From NCBI RefSeq assembly GCF_039555335.1, contig NW_027305501.1, positions 1,096,740-1,160,739 on the forward strand: DNA of 64,000 bases, written 5' to 3'. The position numbers were made by a program, and so were the translations under genes. Positions 49,329-59,995 of this stretch are shown here, piece by piece. The number at the start of each line of letters is the position of its first letter. The stretch's first letter is position 1. Below the pieces are notes generated by a model. It was not told the DNA's origin, did not search any database, and saw only the letters and a program-made list of their open reading frames with translations. Source of the stretch: Amphiura filiformis (taxonomy: Eukaryota; Echinodermata; Ophiuroidea; Amphilepidida; Amphiuridae).

Positions 49329-49695
49329 GGGGAGACGAGGTATTGTTGGTCGAAGCAACCAAAAAAAAATCGATTTTCATTATCGAAATCAATATATTAT
49401 TGAAAAATAACACTTTGATCTTTTGCAAAAGTTTATTCTACAAATCATATACTTTGAAAACTTGCTTAATTTATTGCTGCTAATGAGCTATCTACGTTTT
49501 ACAAAAGTGTTGTTGTTTCAGCCCTTTTTACAACATAACTCAAGAACCACAGGACTTACAAAAGTATATCTATGATATTTAGATTCTTCTACAAGCTCGC
49601 TATGAATTGTGCAATGCTATTTTTGCCAAAGCTCACTATCAGTCACAAGATGCTGTAAACTACCAAATCGCAACAGTTTAAAGTTGTTGCTAACC
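49329..49695. mobile_element. TTAA-type element, family 3 (copy b)
   Basis: Starts GGGGAGACGAGGTATTGTTG and ends GTTGCTAACC, with TTAA at 49325-49328 and 49696-49699. The left arm has one TTAA at the empty site near 12,700. Opposite orientation to copy a. Confidence 0.88.
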
Positions 49696-49861
49696 TTAAA
49701 TGACCAAAAACTCAACATAGGTTGACATGAAACTTTTCTTGTTTTAAGGCACTGAACCGTAAACACCTTTTAATTGGCAATGCGCCCTCAAAGCTGAAAG
49801 TTACAATTAGGCAAAGGGTGAATATTTACTAAAAATCGATGCCGTGTGGATGAATTTTAAA

Positions 49862-50494
49862 TAGGGTGATTCGGATAAGAATGGACCACCTATATCATAA
49901 AGTATGTTTAAATGAATAAAACACAATATATTTACATGAATTATGGTAAAACTGCACTTTTATATGAAGTTTATGAACTGAAGAAGTGAATGTTTACAAA
50001 CTTTCCCCTGCCTGGTTCTCTATTACTTTGCGGCAGCGATTCTTCCACCCGTGATCTCCCTCGAGAGGATTCGGAAGAATCGTATGACCTCCCAATTTCA
50101 CATAATCCCATGCATCCTTGATTTTTTTTGACCAGCATGTTCTTATTTGTGGCAAAGGGGGACAGTAGACTTTCTCTTCCATTATAGACCACACATTTTT
50201 CAACTGGATTGAGGTCAGGGCTGTTTCTTGGCCAAAATCTCGCCCCAGTATGAGGGAAATATATGACTATTTTCCCTTTAAATCAAAGAGATGCAACCGG
50301 AAGTTATTTGTTCACACTAAAATGGTCTGAAAATAAAAAAATATTGCCCCAATTTCATGGAGAAAGTTTCTAAATGGAGGCTGAAATGTTGTCTTGAAAA
50401 TTCAGTGACACCCAGATGTTTAGTGCTAACGATAACAACCTGAGGGCAGCATAACTGATCATCTGCCTAGTCCATACTTATCCGAATCACCCTA
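49862..50494 (-). mobile_element. Tc1/mariner-type element with transposase remnant
   Basis: Inverted ends TAGGGTGATTCGGATAAG and CTTATCCGAATCACCCTA. On the minus strand about 49,990-50,240 encodes a transposase C-terminus in two frames: WPRNSPDLNPVEK, the conserved PDLNP block near the last catalytic acidic residue, then MEEKVYCPP and DAWDYVKLGG. Internally deleted and frameshifted. The left arm near 12,550 is empty. Confidence 0.85.
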
Positions 50495-50643
50495 TAGTAA
50501 ATTTTCAACAACAATTTCATATAATAAGAGAAAATATACCATTTCGAAGCATCAAACCCCAAAATGTTATATGCTAAAAATGTTAAATGCTATAACTTGG
50601 TCAATTTCAATGATTTTAAAGCAGACTCTCTGCAAGGTAATTA

Positions 50644-50649
50644 TTTATT
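50644..50649 (-). terminator. Candidate poly(A) signal for right GT31 gene
   Basis: AATAAA on the minus strand at the mirror position of 12,382-12,387. Confidence 0.45.
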
Positions 50650-50694
50650 TCAACACAGTCACGATATTTTCCTCAAAAATAAATGCTAAAATAA

Positions 50695-51627
50695 CTAGTT
50701 TCCTTTGTCTTGTCTGTCACAAGATACAGTGAGATTTGTATATTTTTTCCAAACCTTCCAAACATGATTGCGGGATTTAAATGCATTGTCATGCATTGTC
50801 AATTCTACCCCATTACGCAGAGAACACGTATTTGTAAAGTTCCATCCATAGATTTTAAAACCTCTATTATGTTGTAACCATGTAACGCCCAGTTTTTCCC
50901 CTACGATACCTTGATATCCATCATCCACAGATATAAGTGTGGTGTTCAATGCTTGTTGGTATAAATCTGGGATTATGTCTGTCGTCAAGACGTAGCCCGC
51001 ACCGGCAGGATATGGCGGATACACTTTTCCCTTCAAATCCTCTTCTGACACATACCATTTGGAATCGTTACTTCTAACTATCGGAGAACCCTTTTGTATA
51101 TGCCCTAGGCATGATTTTTGGATCATTTTCCCATTTGAATTCAAACTCCTGATATATTTTATTAATTTATGGAAGAGAACAAATACGTCGTCATCGCCCT
51201 TATAGACATATTTTGCATGACGGCAGTTCTGGGAAACCCACTTCCATCCTGTGATTAATTTTGATGTTAAATTTCTGTACGTGTCGTTAAATCTACCTTG
51301 AATTATGTCATTATGCTTCGCATCCTCAATATCTATTAATCTCTGTAAATACCTTGCGTTTGGGATTCCTAATACAAATAAAACCTTGAATTTTTTACCC
51401 ATGATTAATTGTTGTGAGCCCCAAGTGTTTCGAATACCAATCCTTCTACTAAATTTGTTTGGAGTTGAATGTATAAGAACTATGAAATAAATATCATCAG
51501 GCTGGCCAATACTGTTGTAGCATGCTTCTGGATGGTCGTGCACAAGTTGAGTAATTTGCTGAAAATATTTCTCGTTCAATAGTGGTTTCTGCGTACCTGA
51601 ATGATGTGTGGCACAGTTTTGTATCAA
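50695..51627 (-). CDS. GT31 (beta-1,3-galactosyltransferase-like) catalytic domain, right arm
   Basis: Intact 310-codon frame, with 13 residue differences from the left-arm copy by my count. It keeps RRIGIRNTWG, YVYKGDDDVFV, YPPYPAGAGYVLT and SVDDGYQGIVG. The first codon is TTG, not ATG, and the acceptor-like TTCAG before GTACGC is present as in the left arm. Unlike the left arm, it lies in the same frame as the upstream GT31-like domain, separated by one TAA at 51637-51639 and three codons. With its upstream domain wrecked by insertions, expression would need another promoter or an upstream exon. Expected role: Golgi glycan chain extension; specificity unknown. Confidence 0.84.
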   Translation of the reverse strand: MIQNCATHHSGTQKPLLNEKYFQQITQLVHDHPEACYNSIGQPDDIYFIVLIHSTPNKFSRRIGIRNTWGSQQLIMGKKFKVLFVLGIPNARYLQRLIDIEDAKHNDIIQGRFNDTYRNLTSKLITGWKWVSQNCRHAKYVYKGDDDVFVLFHKLIKYIRSLNSNGKMIQKSCLGHIQKGSPIVRSNDSKWYVSEEDLKGKVYPPYPAGAGYVLTTDIIPDLYQQALNTTLISVDDGYQGIVGEKLGVTWLQHNRGFKIYGWNFTNTCSLRNGVELTMHDNAFKSRNHVWKVWKKYTNLTVSCDRQDKGN

Positions 51628-53505
51628 CGAAGCATTTTAAAAATCTGATCGATAGGTAATTACATTTGGTAAACTACAAAAGTTACCCCTGATGTCATCG
51701 CCAATAAAACCATCTCTATGTATAGTTGTCCAATTGTAACGCTGTGCAATAACATCAATGAAGATAGGCGAGAAAGGAATTAAAGTCATATTCCAAGAAA
51801 CTTGGAAAATTCTTTCAGTTGCTTTCCTTGTAAGCACAAGTCCAGCTTCTAACGAACAGAATGGGCGATATGTAATGTTGGACAATACGGTGACAAGTTT
51901 CCCTTGTACCATTTCAAGGTTTGCGGGTTTTACTTCACGTAGCAGCATCAGAAGCCGTTCGTATGACACAAAAAGTTTGTCATCACCGACGAAAATAAAA
52001 TTTGCCTGCGAGCATTTTGAGTGTACCCACTTCACACCCATCAGGAGTTTTAAAGTTGAATTCAAATTAGTGTCTAGAAATTGTCCTTGAACTACATCTT
52101 GATATCTTTGGCTTTCCTTTATTACCAAGTCTTGTATTTTGCTGGCATTTTTGCCTTCCACAGAAGGTAATCCGACAACAAATACCAAGCTACTATTTAG
52201 AGTTTATTTGTCAAGACCAAGTGAAAAACTTACGTTTTTCTGCTGACAGTTTCGCCAGAAACCTTCTGGCTTTCTCAAAGCATTGATGATGTTATTGATC
52301 CATCTGCTTGGAGCGGGAAACTTGACCGGATGTTTTGGTTTTCCCGGAAGTAGTACTCCTGTCTCCAGCGGTGGTCTTGAGCAGAGGATCAAAGATGTGA
52401 CTTAGAAACAACGTGCCCTCGTCTCTGTTCATGGTCTTGTCCCCTCTCTTGCGAATCCAGATCGCTTCCTTCACCCATCTTGCTCTGCGATTTTCTTCTC
52501 TGTCAATGATTGATGAACTGTCCCAGTCTATGATATGGTTTTCTCTTGACACATGATCAGTAATTGCGGATTTATTTATTTCCGTAAGAGATTCCGTTCT
52601 TTTGGAGCGTGTGTATTTAAGCTGGCCCGCTTTTTCTGCTTCCCGTTTATGCTCACTCATACGGACGCCAAATTGCCTTTTGGTCTCACCGATGTATGTT
52701 TGGGGACAACTTTTGCATGGTATCTCGTAAACACAATTTTCCGTTCTTTCTAAGTCACATCTTTGATCCTCTGCTCAAGACCACCGCTGGAGACAGGAGT
52801 ACTACTTCCGGGAAAACCAAAACATCCGGTCAAGTTTCCCGCTCCAAGCAGATGGATCAATAACATCATCAATGCTTTGAGAAAGCCAGAAGGTTTCTGG
52901 CGAAACTGTCAGCAGAAAAACGTAAGTTTTTCACTTGGTCTTGACAAATAAACTCTAAATAGCTGATTAATTAACAGACCTGATGAACCTCTTCAGTCAC
53001 GGACAGAACACGGTATTACAAGTACGTGAGTTAGAAAGAACCGAGAGGAAAATTGCCCGTCATCGAAACCACCTTGTCTAAGGATAAAATGCCCAATCAA
53101 GACCGCTAGGGCCCGTGATATAGTAAATAGAGCTCAAAAAGATCTCCTCCGCGAGCGGATTAGAAACATAAATAATAAACTTGATAATCTAAACGAGGAA
53201 AAATCCGATCTGTCGGGTCAGCTCTGCGATAAATTTAATGAGGACGAACAGCGCCATCTTGTGTCCCATATTGACAAATGTAAACAGGCTGAATTCAACA
53301 CTGTCAAAGATCGACATGTCAAGAAATTGGATGCCCTCCGAGAGAAACAAAAACCGAATAATGAACCAGACATAGATCTCAGCGGCAGTCAATTAAAGAG
53401 GTGGGTAGTAAACATCTCTAAATATGAGCTCAAAAAACCCGAAACTCACTTTTAGCTAAAGGCCTTAATTTTGCCATTGCCCCTTCGGAACTTCCAATTG
53501 TTGAT

Positions 53506-54270
53506 TTGGTAGTCGCGACTGAGCAGGCATGTCAAAAGTTGCCGAATTCGGAAGCCACGGTTTTACGAGCCGAAGTTACTGGCGCGATAAAGGGCTCAAA
53601 ACCACCTAAATCAAACATCACGAAAGAAGAACAACGTGCCCTAAATGATCTTAAGAAAAACAAAACTATCACCATCCTTCCGGCAGACAAAGGAAAGGCC
53701 ACAGTGGTCATGGACAGTGTAGATTACGATGAGAAAATCAATGTCTTGCTTTCTGATGAAAAAACATATGAAAAGCTTGCTACCGATGCTACTGCCAAAT
53801 ACAAGAAACAACTTATGACAATTCTGAGCAAGTTACGTGATGAAGCCAAAATTACTCAAGCTCAATATGATCTGCTTAGACCATCGGGTGAAGTGACCCC
53901 CCGTCTGTATGCCACCCCCAAGATTCACAAACCAGACAATCCCCTCAGGCCAATCGTTGATTATACGGGTAGCATAGGTTACAACACCTCTCGTGCATTG
54001 GCTGATATACTAGCCCCAATTGTTGGCACTTCAATCCACCACGTCAACAATTCCCAACATTTGGCTCAAGATTTAGGCGAAGTGATTTTGGAGAAAGATG
54101 AAATTTTTGTGTCACATGATGTAGTATCATTGTTCACCAACACCGCGGTAAACCAAACGTTTGACATAATTAGAGATCGCCTTTCTCGCGACCAAGATCT
54201 TAAAAACAGAACACGCACACAGATCAATATCTGTCCTTCTCATCTCACCACCCCCTACACCACAAATTAG
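53506..54270 (+). pseudogene. Penelope reverse transcriptase, N-terminal part, palm deleted
   Basis: Frame of 254 codons. Residues roughly 55-65 read ILPADKGKAT, and near 150-165 PLRPIVDYTGSIGYNTSR. Motif A, DVVSLFTN, lies near residue 210. The frame then joins directly to a sequence that normally follows the palm, out of frame, and stops. The upstream part of the protein is in another frame (FAIAPSELPIVDL near 53,470). Confidence 0.88.
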
Positions 54271-54275
54271 GTGTC

Positions 54276-55073
54276 ATGCGCACTTTGCTAGACAGAGGTG
54301 AAAAGATCATCACCGAGGATGAGGAGAAAATCGCAGAAGAGAATCACATCAAGAACGCGTTAGAAAGGTGCGGTTATCCTAAGTGGACAATGGAAAAAGT
54401 TAAAACAGACAGAGCCAACAAAGTCAAAAATAAGCCAAACAAAAAAGACAATCCAAATGCGGAAAAGAACAAAGGATGCGTAGTGATCCCATACATAGCC
54501 GGCGTCTCGGAAAAGATAAGCCGTATCATGAAAAAGCACAACATCTCGACGGCCATGAAGCCCCATACTACCATCAAAAAGATGCTTGTTCACCCCAAGG
54601 ACAAACAAGAGAAAGAAAGAACTGCCAATTGTGTTTACGAGATACCATGCAAAAGTTGTCCCCAAACATACATCGGTGAGACCAAAAGGCAATTTGGCGT
54701 CCGTATGAGTGAGCATAAACGCGAAGCAGAAAAAGCGGGCCAGCTTAAATACACACGCTCCAAAAGAACGGAATCTCTTACGGAAATAAATAAATCCGCA
54801 ATTACTGATCATGTGTCAAGAGAAAACCATATCATAGACTGGGACAGTTCATCAATCATCGACAGAGAAGAAAATCGCAGAGCAAGATGGGTGAAGGAAG
54901 CGATCTGGATTCGCAAGAGAGGGGACAAGACCATGAACAGAGACGAGGGCACGTTCTTTCTAAGTCACATCTTTGATCCTCTGCTCAAGACCACCGCTGG
55001 AGACAGGAGTACTACTTCCGGGAAAACCAAAACATCCGGTCAAGTTTCCCGCTCCAAGCAGATGGATCAATAA
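54276..55073 (+). CDS. Penelope GIY-YIG endonuclease domain
   Basis: 265-codon frame. A lysine-rich linker is followed by CVYEIPCKSCPQTYIGETKR, the GIY-YIG-type core with the cysteine pair typical of Penelope nucleases. EHKREAEKAG and WVKEAIWIRKRGDKTMNRDEG come next. The domain nicks target DNA to prime reverse transcription in intact elements. Here it is cut off from a working RT. The minus-strand frame at 52292-52660 is the inverted duplicate of this C-terminus. Confidence 0.88.
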   Translation: MRTLLDRGEKIITEDEEKIAEENHIKNALERCGYPKWTMEKVKTDRANKVKNKPNKKDNPNAEKNKGCVVIPYIAGVSEKISRIMKKHNISTAMKPHTTIKKMLVHPKDKQEKERTANCVYEIPCKSCPQTYIGETKRQFGVRMSEHKREAEKAGQLKYTRSKRTESLTEINKSAITDHVSRENHIIDWDSSSIIDREENRRARWVKEAIWIRKRGDKTMNRDEGTFFLSHIFDPLLKTTAGDRSTTSGKTKTSGQVSRSKQMDQ

Positions 55074-58000
55074 CATCATCAATGCTTTGAGAAAGCCAGA
55101 AGGTTTCTGGCGAAACTGTCAGCAGAAAAACGTAAGTTTTTCACTTGGTCTTGACAAATAAACTCTAAATAGCTGATTAATTAATAGACGTGATGAACCT
55201 CTTAAGTCACAAATACCAAGCTAACTTGCGATGCAACAATATCAGCCTTTCTGCCTTCATCGATAACAGCTTTCCGTAGAGCCATTCTGGAATCAAATGA
55301 TTCTGGTGAGGAAAAAATTACTGATGCCAAAATTCTGTTGTTGCCTTTTCGACATTCCGGTAATAACGTGACAGGAGTTAGCGTCTGTGTTAGAAGTACA
55401 TCATTCACGTTCGGAAGTCTTTTAATATGTTATTGCATTTCGCAGCGGAGCTGAAATAGTATTAAGCTCAGATTTGATATCAGCATTATATACATCACGT
55501 GTATTTGCCATAAGAATAACACCAATGTACAAATCAAGAAGTTTTAGCGTAAAAGCAGTAAGTAAAATCATGAGTATATGGTCGAATCCAACCAAAAGTG
55601 TCCACGGGCCAAAAATAAAAGTCCGAAATAAAAATGTCTCCACAATTTTTCCTTTTGCCCATTGATTGATGACATATTGGCCTTATAGGAACCAAAAGTG
55701 CCATTACTAATCTTGAAAAATAAATCCAGGACGTGTGGTAGTAAATGTGATATCAAAACCCAATGTTACCTACGAATACCACTAGGATGCTTTCACTATC
55801 GCAATACTAATCAACCTAAAACAAATGGAATATTCCCATTAATGCTTTTTTCGTGTAATGTAGACCACATGGTGTCAGGAAAATGCTAACTCAACCAGAA
55901 AATATTTGTTTTTATTTTTATAACACGATCAATATGATCTTAGTCAATGTATGCTAGTTTATTTTTGAAAATGTAGTTTAGGTCAGTTTCTGTATTTTAT
56001 TTATCAAATGAGTATGAATCAATTTACACATTGTATAAGAACGAGTATGATATATGTTTTCAAGAATATTAGGAATTATACGCATACACCTAACGCTTTA
56101 TACAATGAAAAGGTGAAGAAACCCGGGTATTCGTAGGTAACATGAGCGATTTAACAATATCTATATTGAGTTTATAGGTTTAAATTTTGCTATTATGGTA
56201 ATGAATTGATAAAATGGTAGTTTTTAGATCCCTTTCAGATGGTACGTCCAAATGAATAAATGCTATTACCTTAGATCAACATTTTTTTAATGCTTTTAGC
56301 AAGATTTTGACCACTTCATTTTGATATACAAGTAGTTAATCAGCAATTTTACATAATAAATAATTGTTGAATGAATCCTTATATGGGTAATAATAGTGTC
56401 CTGGGGTACCGCTTAAAGTTTTTGACAATTAATTTCCATTGGTAGGGACACTTCATTACACATGTCATGTATTATGCTGTATTCGTAAGTAACATTTCAG
56501 TATTTGTAGGTAAGAATTAGACTTTTGGTGGATATCGCAATCAAAACTTCATTTTATAAAGCACTTTGAATGTATTATTTTCTTTATGTGCGTTTATTGA
56601 TACTTTAGACCCTATCATGTATTAATAATGTCGGTTCACAACGGTTGAAAGAGGATTGAAGTAAGAAACAAAGGCACTAAAGTGACTTTAATTTGCTTAA
56701 TTGCACACAAATCGCTTAAAACCGTTATTGCAGACTTGTGAAGTCCATCTTGGAGTCAGTTACGTCTTGTGGCCTTTCGTTTGAGGGCAACTACAATTAG
56801 CTTTATACCAGGGTCCATCAATGTGTTGTCTAGATCATGAGACAATGAGAACAGTCGTTTTTTCCATGGTATTCGTAGGTAACCTTAGCGAAAACGTCAA
56901 AAGTTACCTTCGAATAAATCAATTTGGACACAAATTACTAAGAAACCAGAAGGTCGGTAAACATTTAAATGAAGCACACATGACAGTTGACAAATCCAAG
57001 TATTTATCCCTTCTAATCTTCTTTGAATCTGATTTTTCTTTCAAATGAGCAGACCGTCGTCTATTTCAGTACATATTTTTCACCAATTAAGCCGTATTCA
57101 GTTTTGCATGGTGGGCATGTATGTGAATTCGCAACTTTCATTGACATATGATTTGATAGCAAACATACAGGCCTTCGTTATGTACCAATATGGGCATTGG
57201 CATGAATGGCGGTGTTTCACAATACTGTCATGATGTCAATGTGTATTCGTAGGTAACATTCGGTTACCGAAATTTACCTACGAATACTTGCTTTTATTGT
57301 TAACATCTCAGAAATATTTAAACGCAGGTTATTGAAACTTGGTAGAAATAAAGAGTGTATTACCCTGCACCTATTGCTTAACTATTGTTTACTATTCTCT
57401 CACTTTGTGGAAATGGCACAGCTTTTAACATGTATTCGGAGGTAATGCATATTCTTTACCAAACCTACCTTTGTGCCATTTAGAATTTCTGGCAGCTAAA
57501 CACAATAATAAAGATGTCCGAATGCAATGCATTTCAGTATTGGACATATCAAAGCTTGTATCAATTGCGCATTTATTAGTGATTTCCATTTTTAAAGATA
57601 TATCTAGTGCTATGAAAAATTGTATTCGTAGGTAATGTAAAAAATACCACTCAAAAATTATCACAAAAATTCATAATTATGTACAAATATGTGAAAAATT
57701 GAACAGGCAATCTTTGAATACACACCTTTCAGGAAATCAATTTAGATTCAATCCAATGACTTCTTTTCATAACTGATTTAGATGTTTTTAAAAATACTTT
57801 AAGAATATTTTGAAAAAATGGGTAAAAATATCATGTTTTGGGGTCTCTGTGTCTAAGTTTTTCACAGAAGGGGGTCTTATTATATATGGCGCGAAGCGTA
57901 TGATCAAGGCGAATAAACACAATACAAAAACGAATGCCAATTGATTAAGGCCCGGTCACACTATGACGGACGATAGCAACGAAAGGTGACGAACGTGAAA

Positions 58001-58364
58001 ATCACAAAATGTTGACGGCAAAGCGACGACAAAAAGAGGAAAAACAAGATTCGCTGACGAGTGGGAACGACCTTTAGCGACAACACGACGGCAAGGGACG
58101 AAAGGCTGCGGCAGGAAACGGAGACTAGCGACCAAAACCGGACGTTGTCTGGGCGGTGAGTGACGAAGTCTTGACGGAGCCCGACAACAAGCAACGAGGT
58201 CAGACGGCTGGCAGCGGATTTGCTTGCGGCAAGGAACGGCAGCTGACGGTGGATTGCGGTGATGATGACGTGACTCAGCAGCCGACATCAAAGCCTGTGT
58301 GTGTGCGGGTCGTATAGTCCCCTTTGGCGTTCCCACTCTTCACAACGTTCTGATCATCCACTCA

Positions 58365-58925
58365 AAAATATCAATATCAATAATAATCAAAAATATTAAC
58401 ATCAATATCAACAATAATCAAAAATTGTCAAATCGATATCAATAATAATCCAAACTATTAACATCTATATCAATAATAATCAGGATTATTAACATCAATA
58501 TCAATAATAATCAAAAATATTACACATATCAATAATAATCAAAAATAGTAAAAATTAATATCAATAATAATCCAAACTATTAATATCTATATCAATAATA
58601 TATCAATAATAAAATATTAACATAAATATCAATTATTATAATCAAAGATATTAATATCAATATCAATAATAATAACAAATACTACACATATCAAAAAAAT
58701 AATCAAAAAATTAATATAAATATCAATAGGAATCAAAATATTAAAATCAATATTAACAATAATCCAAACTATTATATCAATAATTATCAAAAATATTATC
58801 ATCAATATCAATAATAATAAAAAATGTTAATATCAGTATCAATAATAATCACAAATATTAACATCAATATCAATATCAATATCAATAATAATCAGAAATA
58901 TTAATATTTTTGATTATTATTGATA
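58365..58925. repeat. AT-rich tandem array of ATCAATATCAATAATAATC units
   Basis: Unit of about 27-30 bp combining ATCAATATCAATAATAATCA and AAAATATTA, repeated about twenty times with variation. Confidence 0.92.
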
Positions 58926-59052
58926 TTATTTTCTTTTTATATGAACTTTAAAATTGCATCGTGCCGGGTAGTCTATTGAAATCGAGCTGACGTCAATAAA
59001 ACGTCAAACATCGCACAAAAAGACTTGATTAGAATTTACAGTCACTCATCGT

Positions 59053-59806
59053 GAGTTGCCGTTAGTTGTCGCTGAGAATCCGTTAGCGACCGCAGACGGC
59101 CGAAATTATTCGTCGGGAAATTTTCAACATGTTGAAAATTTTGTGACGACTAAAAAGTAGTTGTGATTCCGTTCAAATTTCGTTGGAGACCGCAACCCTC
59201 ATTTCTTTGACGTTTCCATACCGTGCGAAGCCGTCTCTAGTCGTTTTGAGGTCGTCACAATTTCGTTGGTAGTCGTTGTCAACGACCATAAAAAGACTTG
59301 ATTAATTTCTACAAGTCTACAAATGCATATATCTATTTCATAAATCGCACAAAAGTTTAAAATCGTTGACCATCGTTTAAAAATCGTAACCCATCGCAGA
59401 CCACCGTTTCAATGCCGCAGGTACTCGCAAACGATACTCGCAAACAATATCCGTCACTCTCCGGACAAAAAGTCACTGTCGCACCAAGATCGTTACAATT
59501 TCGTTGCTTGCCACAACGTGTCGTCAGGGTTCGAGATGTGACGTCGCTTGCCGTTGTTTATTCGTCAATGGTCGTTGACAACGACTACCAACGAAATTGT
59601 GACGACCTCAAAACGACTAGAGACGGCTTCGCACGGTATGGAAACGTCAAAGAAATGAGGGTTGCGGTCTCCAACGAAATTTGAACGGAATCACAACTAC
59701 CTTTTTGTCGTCACAAAATTTTCAACATGTTGAAAATTTCCCGACGAATCATTTCGGCCGTCTGCGGTCGCTGACGGATTCGTCAGCGACAACTAACGGC
59801 AACCCA
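59053..59806. repeat. Inverted repeat inside nested element, arms of about 230 bp
   Basis: Arms at about 59,053-59,293 and 59,567-59,806 match in complement (CGACCGCAGACGGCCGAAAT, GGAAATTTTCAACATGTTGA, AAGCCGTCTCTAGTCGTTTT), with a spacer of about 270 bp. Confidence 0.9.
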
Positions 59807-59995
59807 CGATGAGTGGCGGTAAATTCAAAATTGCAATTCGCAGCTTAACGTCGCTTGCCGTTCACCCCTATTCGTCACAGTGTGACCGGGCCTTTAATAC
59901 TTTTAAGTTATGGCCCTGAACATGCCGTGTACACTTTTCGTTGGATTCGACCATATATCTGACAAGTCGGTTTCCTCGAACCATTCTGAGACATA

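Larger units (their letters stand above)
52193..55208 (+). mobile_element. Penelope-like retroelement, younger insertion
   Basis: About 3.0 kb, flanked by a 15-bp target duplication ACAAATACCAAGCTA (52178-52192 and 55209-55223). Order: an inverted 3' fragment (52,193-52,745), a direct-repeat pseudo-LTR (52,751-52,985), a body, then a second pseudo-LTR (54,960-55,200). The body encodes a coiled-coil N-terminal region (to 53,452, frameshifted), an RT N-terminal part (ILPADKGKATVVMD, LRPIVDYTGS, SHDVVSLFTN), and a C-terminal GIY-YIG endonuclease (54,276-55,073). The RT palm between motif A and THTDQYLSF, including the YVDD site, is deleted near 54,215. It cannot be autonomous. Confidence 0.93.
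57948..59893. mobile_element. Nested non-autonomous element with AGGCCCGGTCACACT ends
   Basis: Ends AGGCCCGGTCACACT and AGTGTGACCGGGCCT, flanked by TTA on both sides (57945-57947, 59894-59896). TTA duplication and end sequence suggest a PIF/Harbinger-type MITE (inference). It contains an AT-rich tandem array and a long internal inverted repeat. No transposase. Confidence 0.82.
55577..59955. mobile_element. 4.4-kb inverted-repeat element inserted in right GT31 locus
   Basis: Ends TATGGTCGAATCCAAC(C/G)AAA and complement, pairing over about 27 bp, flanked by TA. The left arm (near 10,495) lacks it. No transposase is visible. The first 2 kb hold about ten copies of GTATTCGTAGGTAAC or its complement. 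A second element (57,948-59,893) is nested inside. Confidence 0.85.
51637..59995 (-). pseudogene. GT31-like first domain, right arm, split by two insertions
   Basis: The minus-strand pieces are 51637-52188 (C-terminal part), 55202-55408 and 55422-55643 (N-terminal part and anchor), and the first codons near 59,960-59,985 (the MVRGNRLVRY-coding start). The Penelope-like element (52,193-55,208) and the 4.4-kb element (55,577-59,955) interrupt it. About 10 extra bases after SAPLRNAI cause a further stop. The A run that is short in the left arm is intact here (EGKNASKIQD), so the two arms are broken in different ways. The metal site reads GDDKLFV here too. Confidence 0.85.

Noticed and set aside
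54360-54812. 150-codon minus-strand frame
   Set aside because: Antisense of the Penelope endonuclease region; cysteine- and phenylalanine-rich composition follows from the sense codons.
57956-58336. 126-codon arginine-rich minus-strand frame
   Set aside because: Lies in the subterminal GACG-rich region of a MITE; composition artefact.
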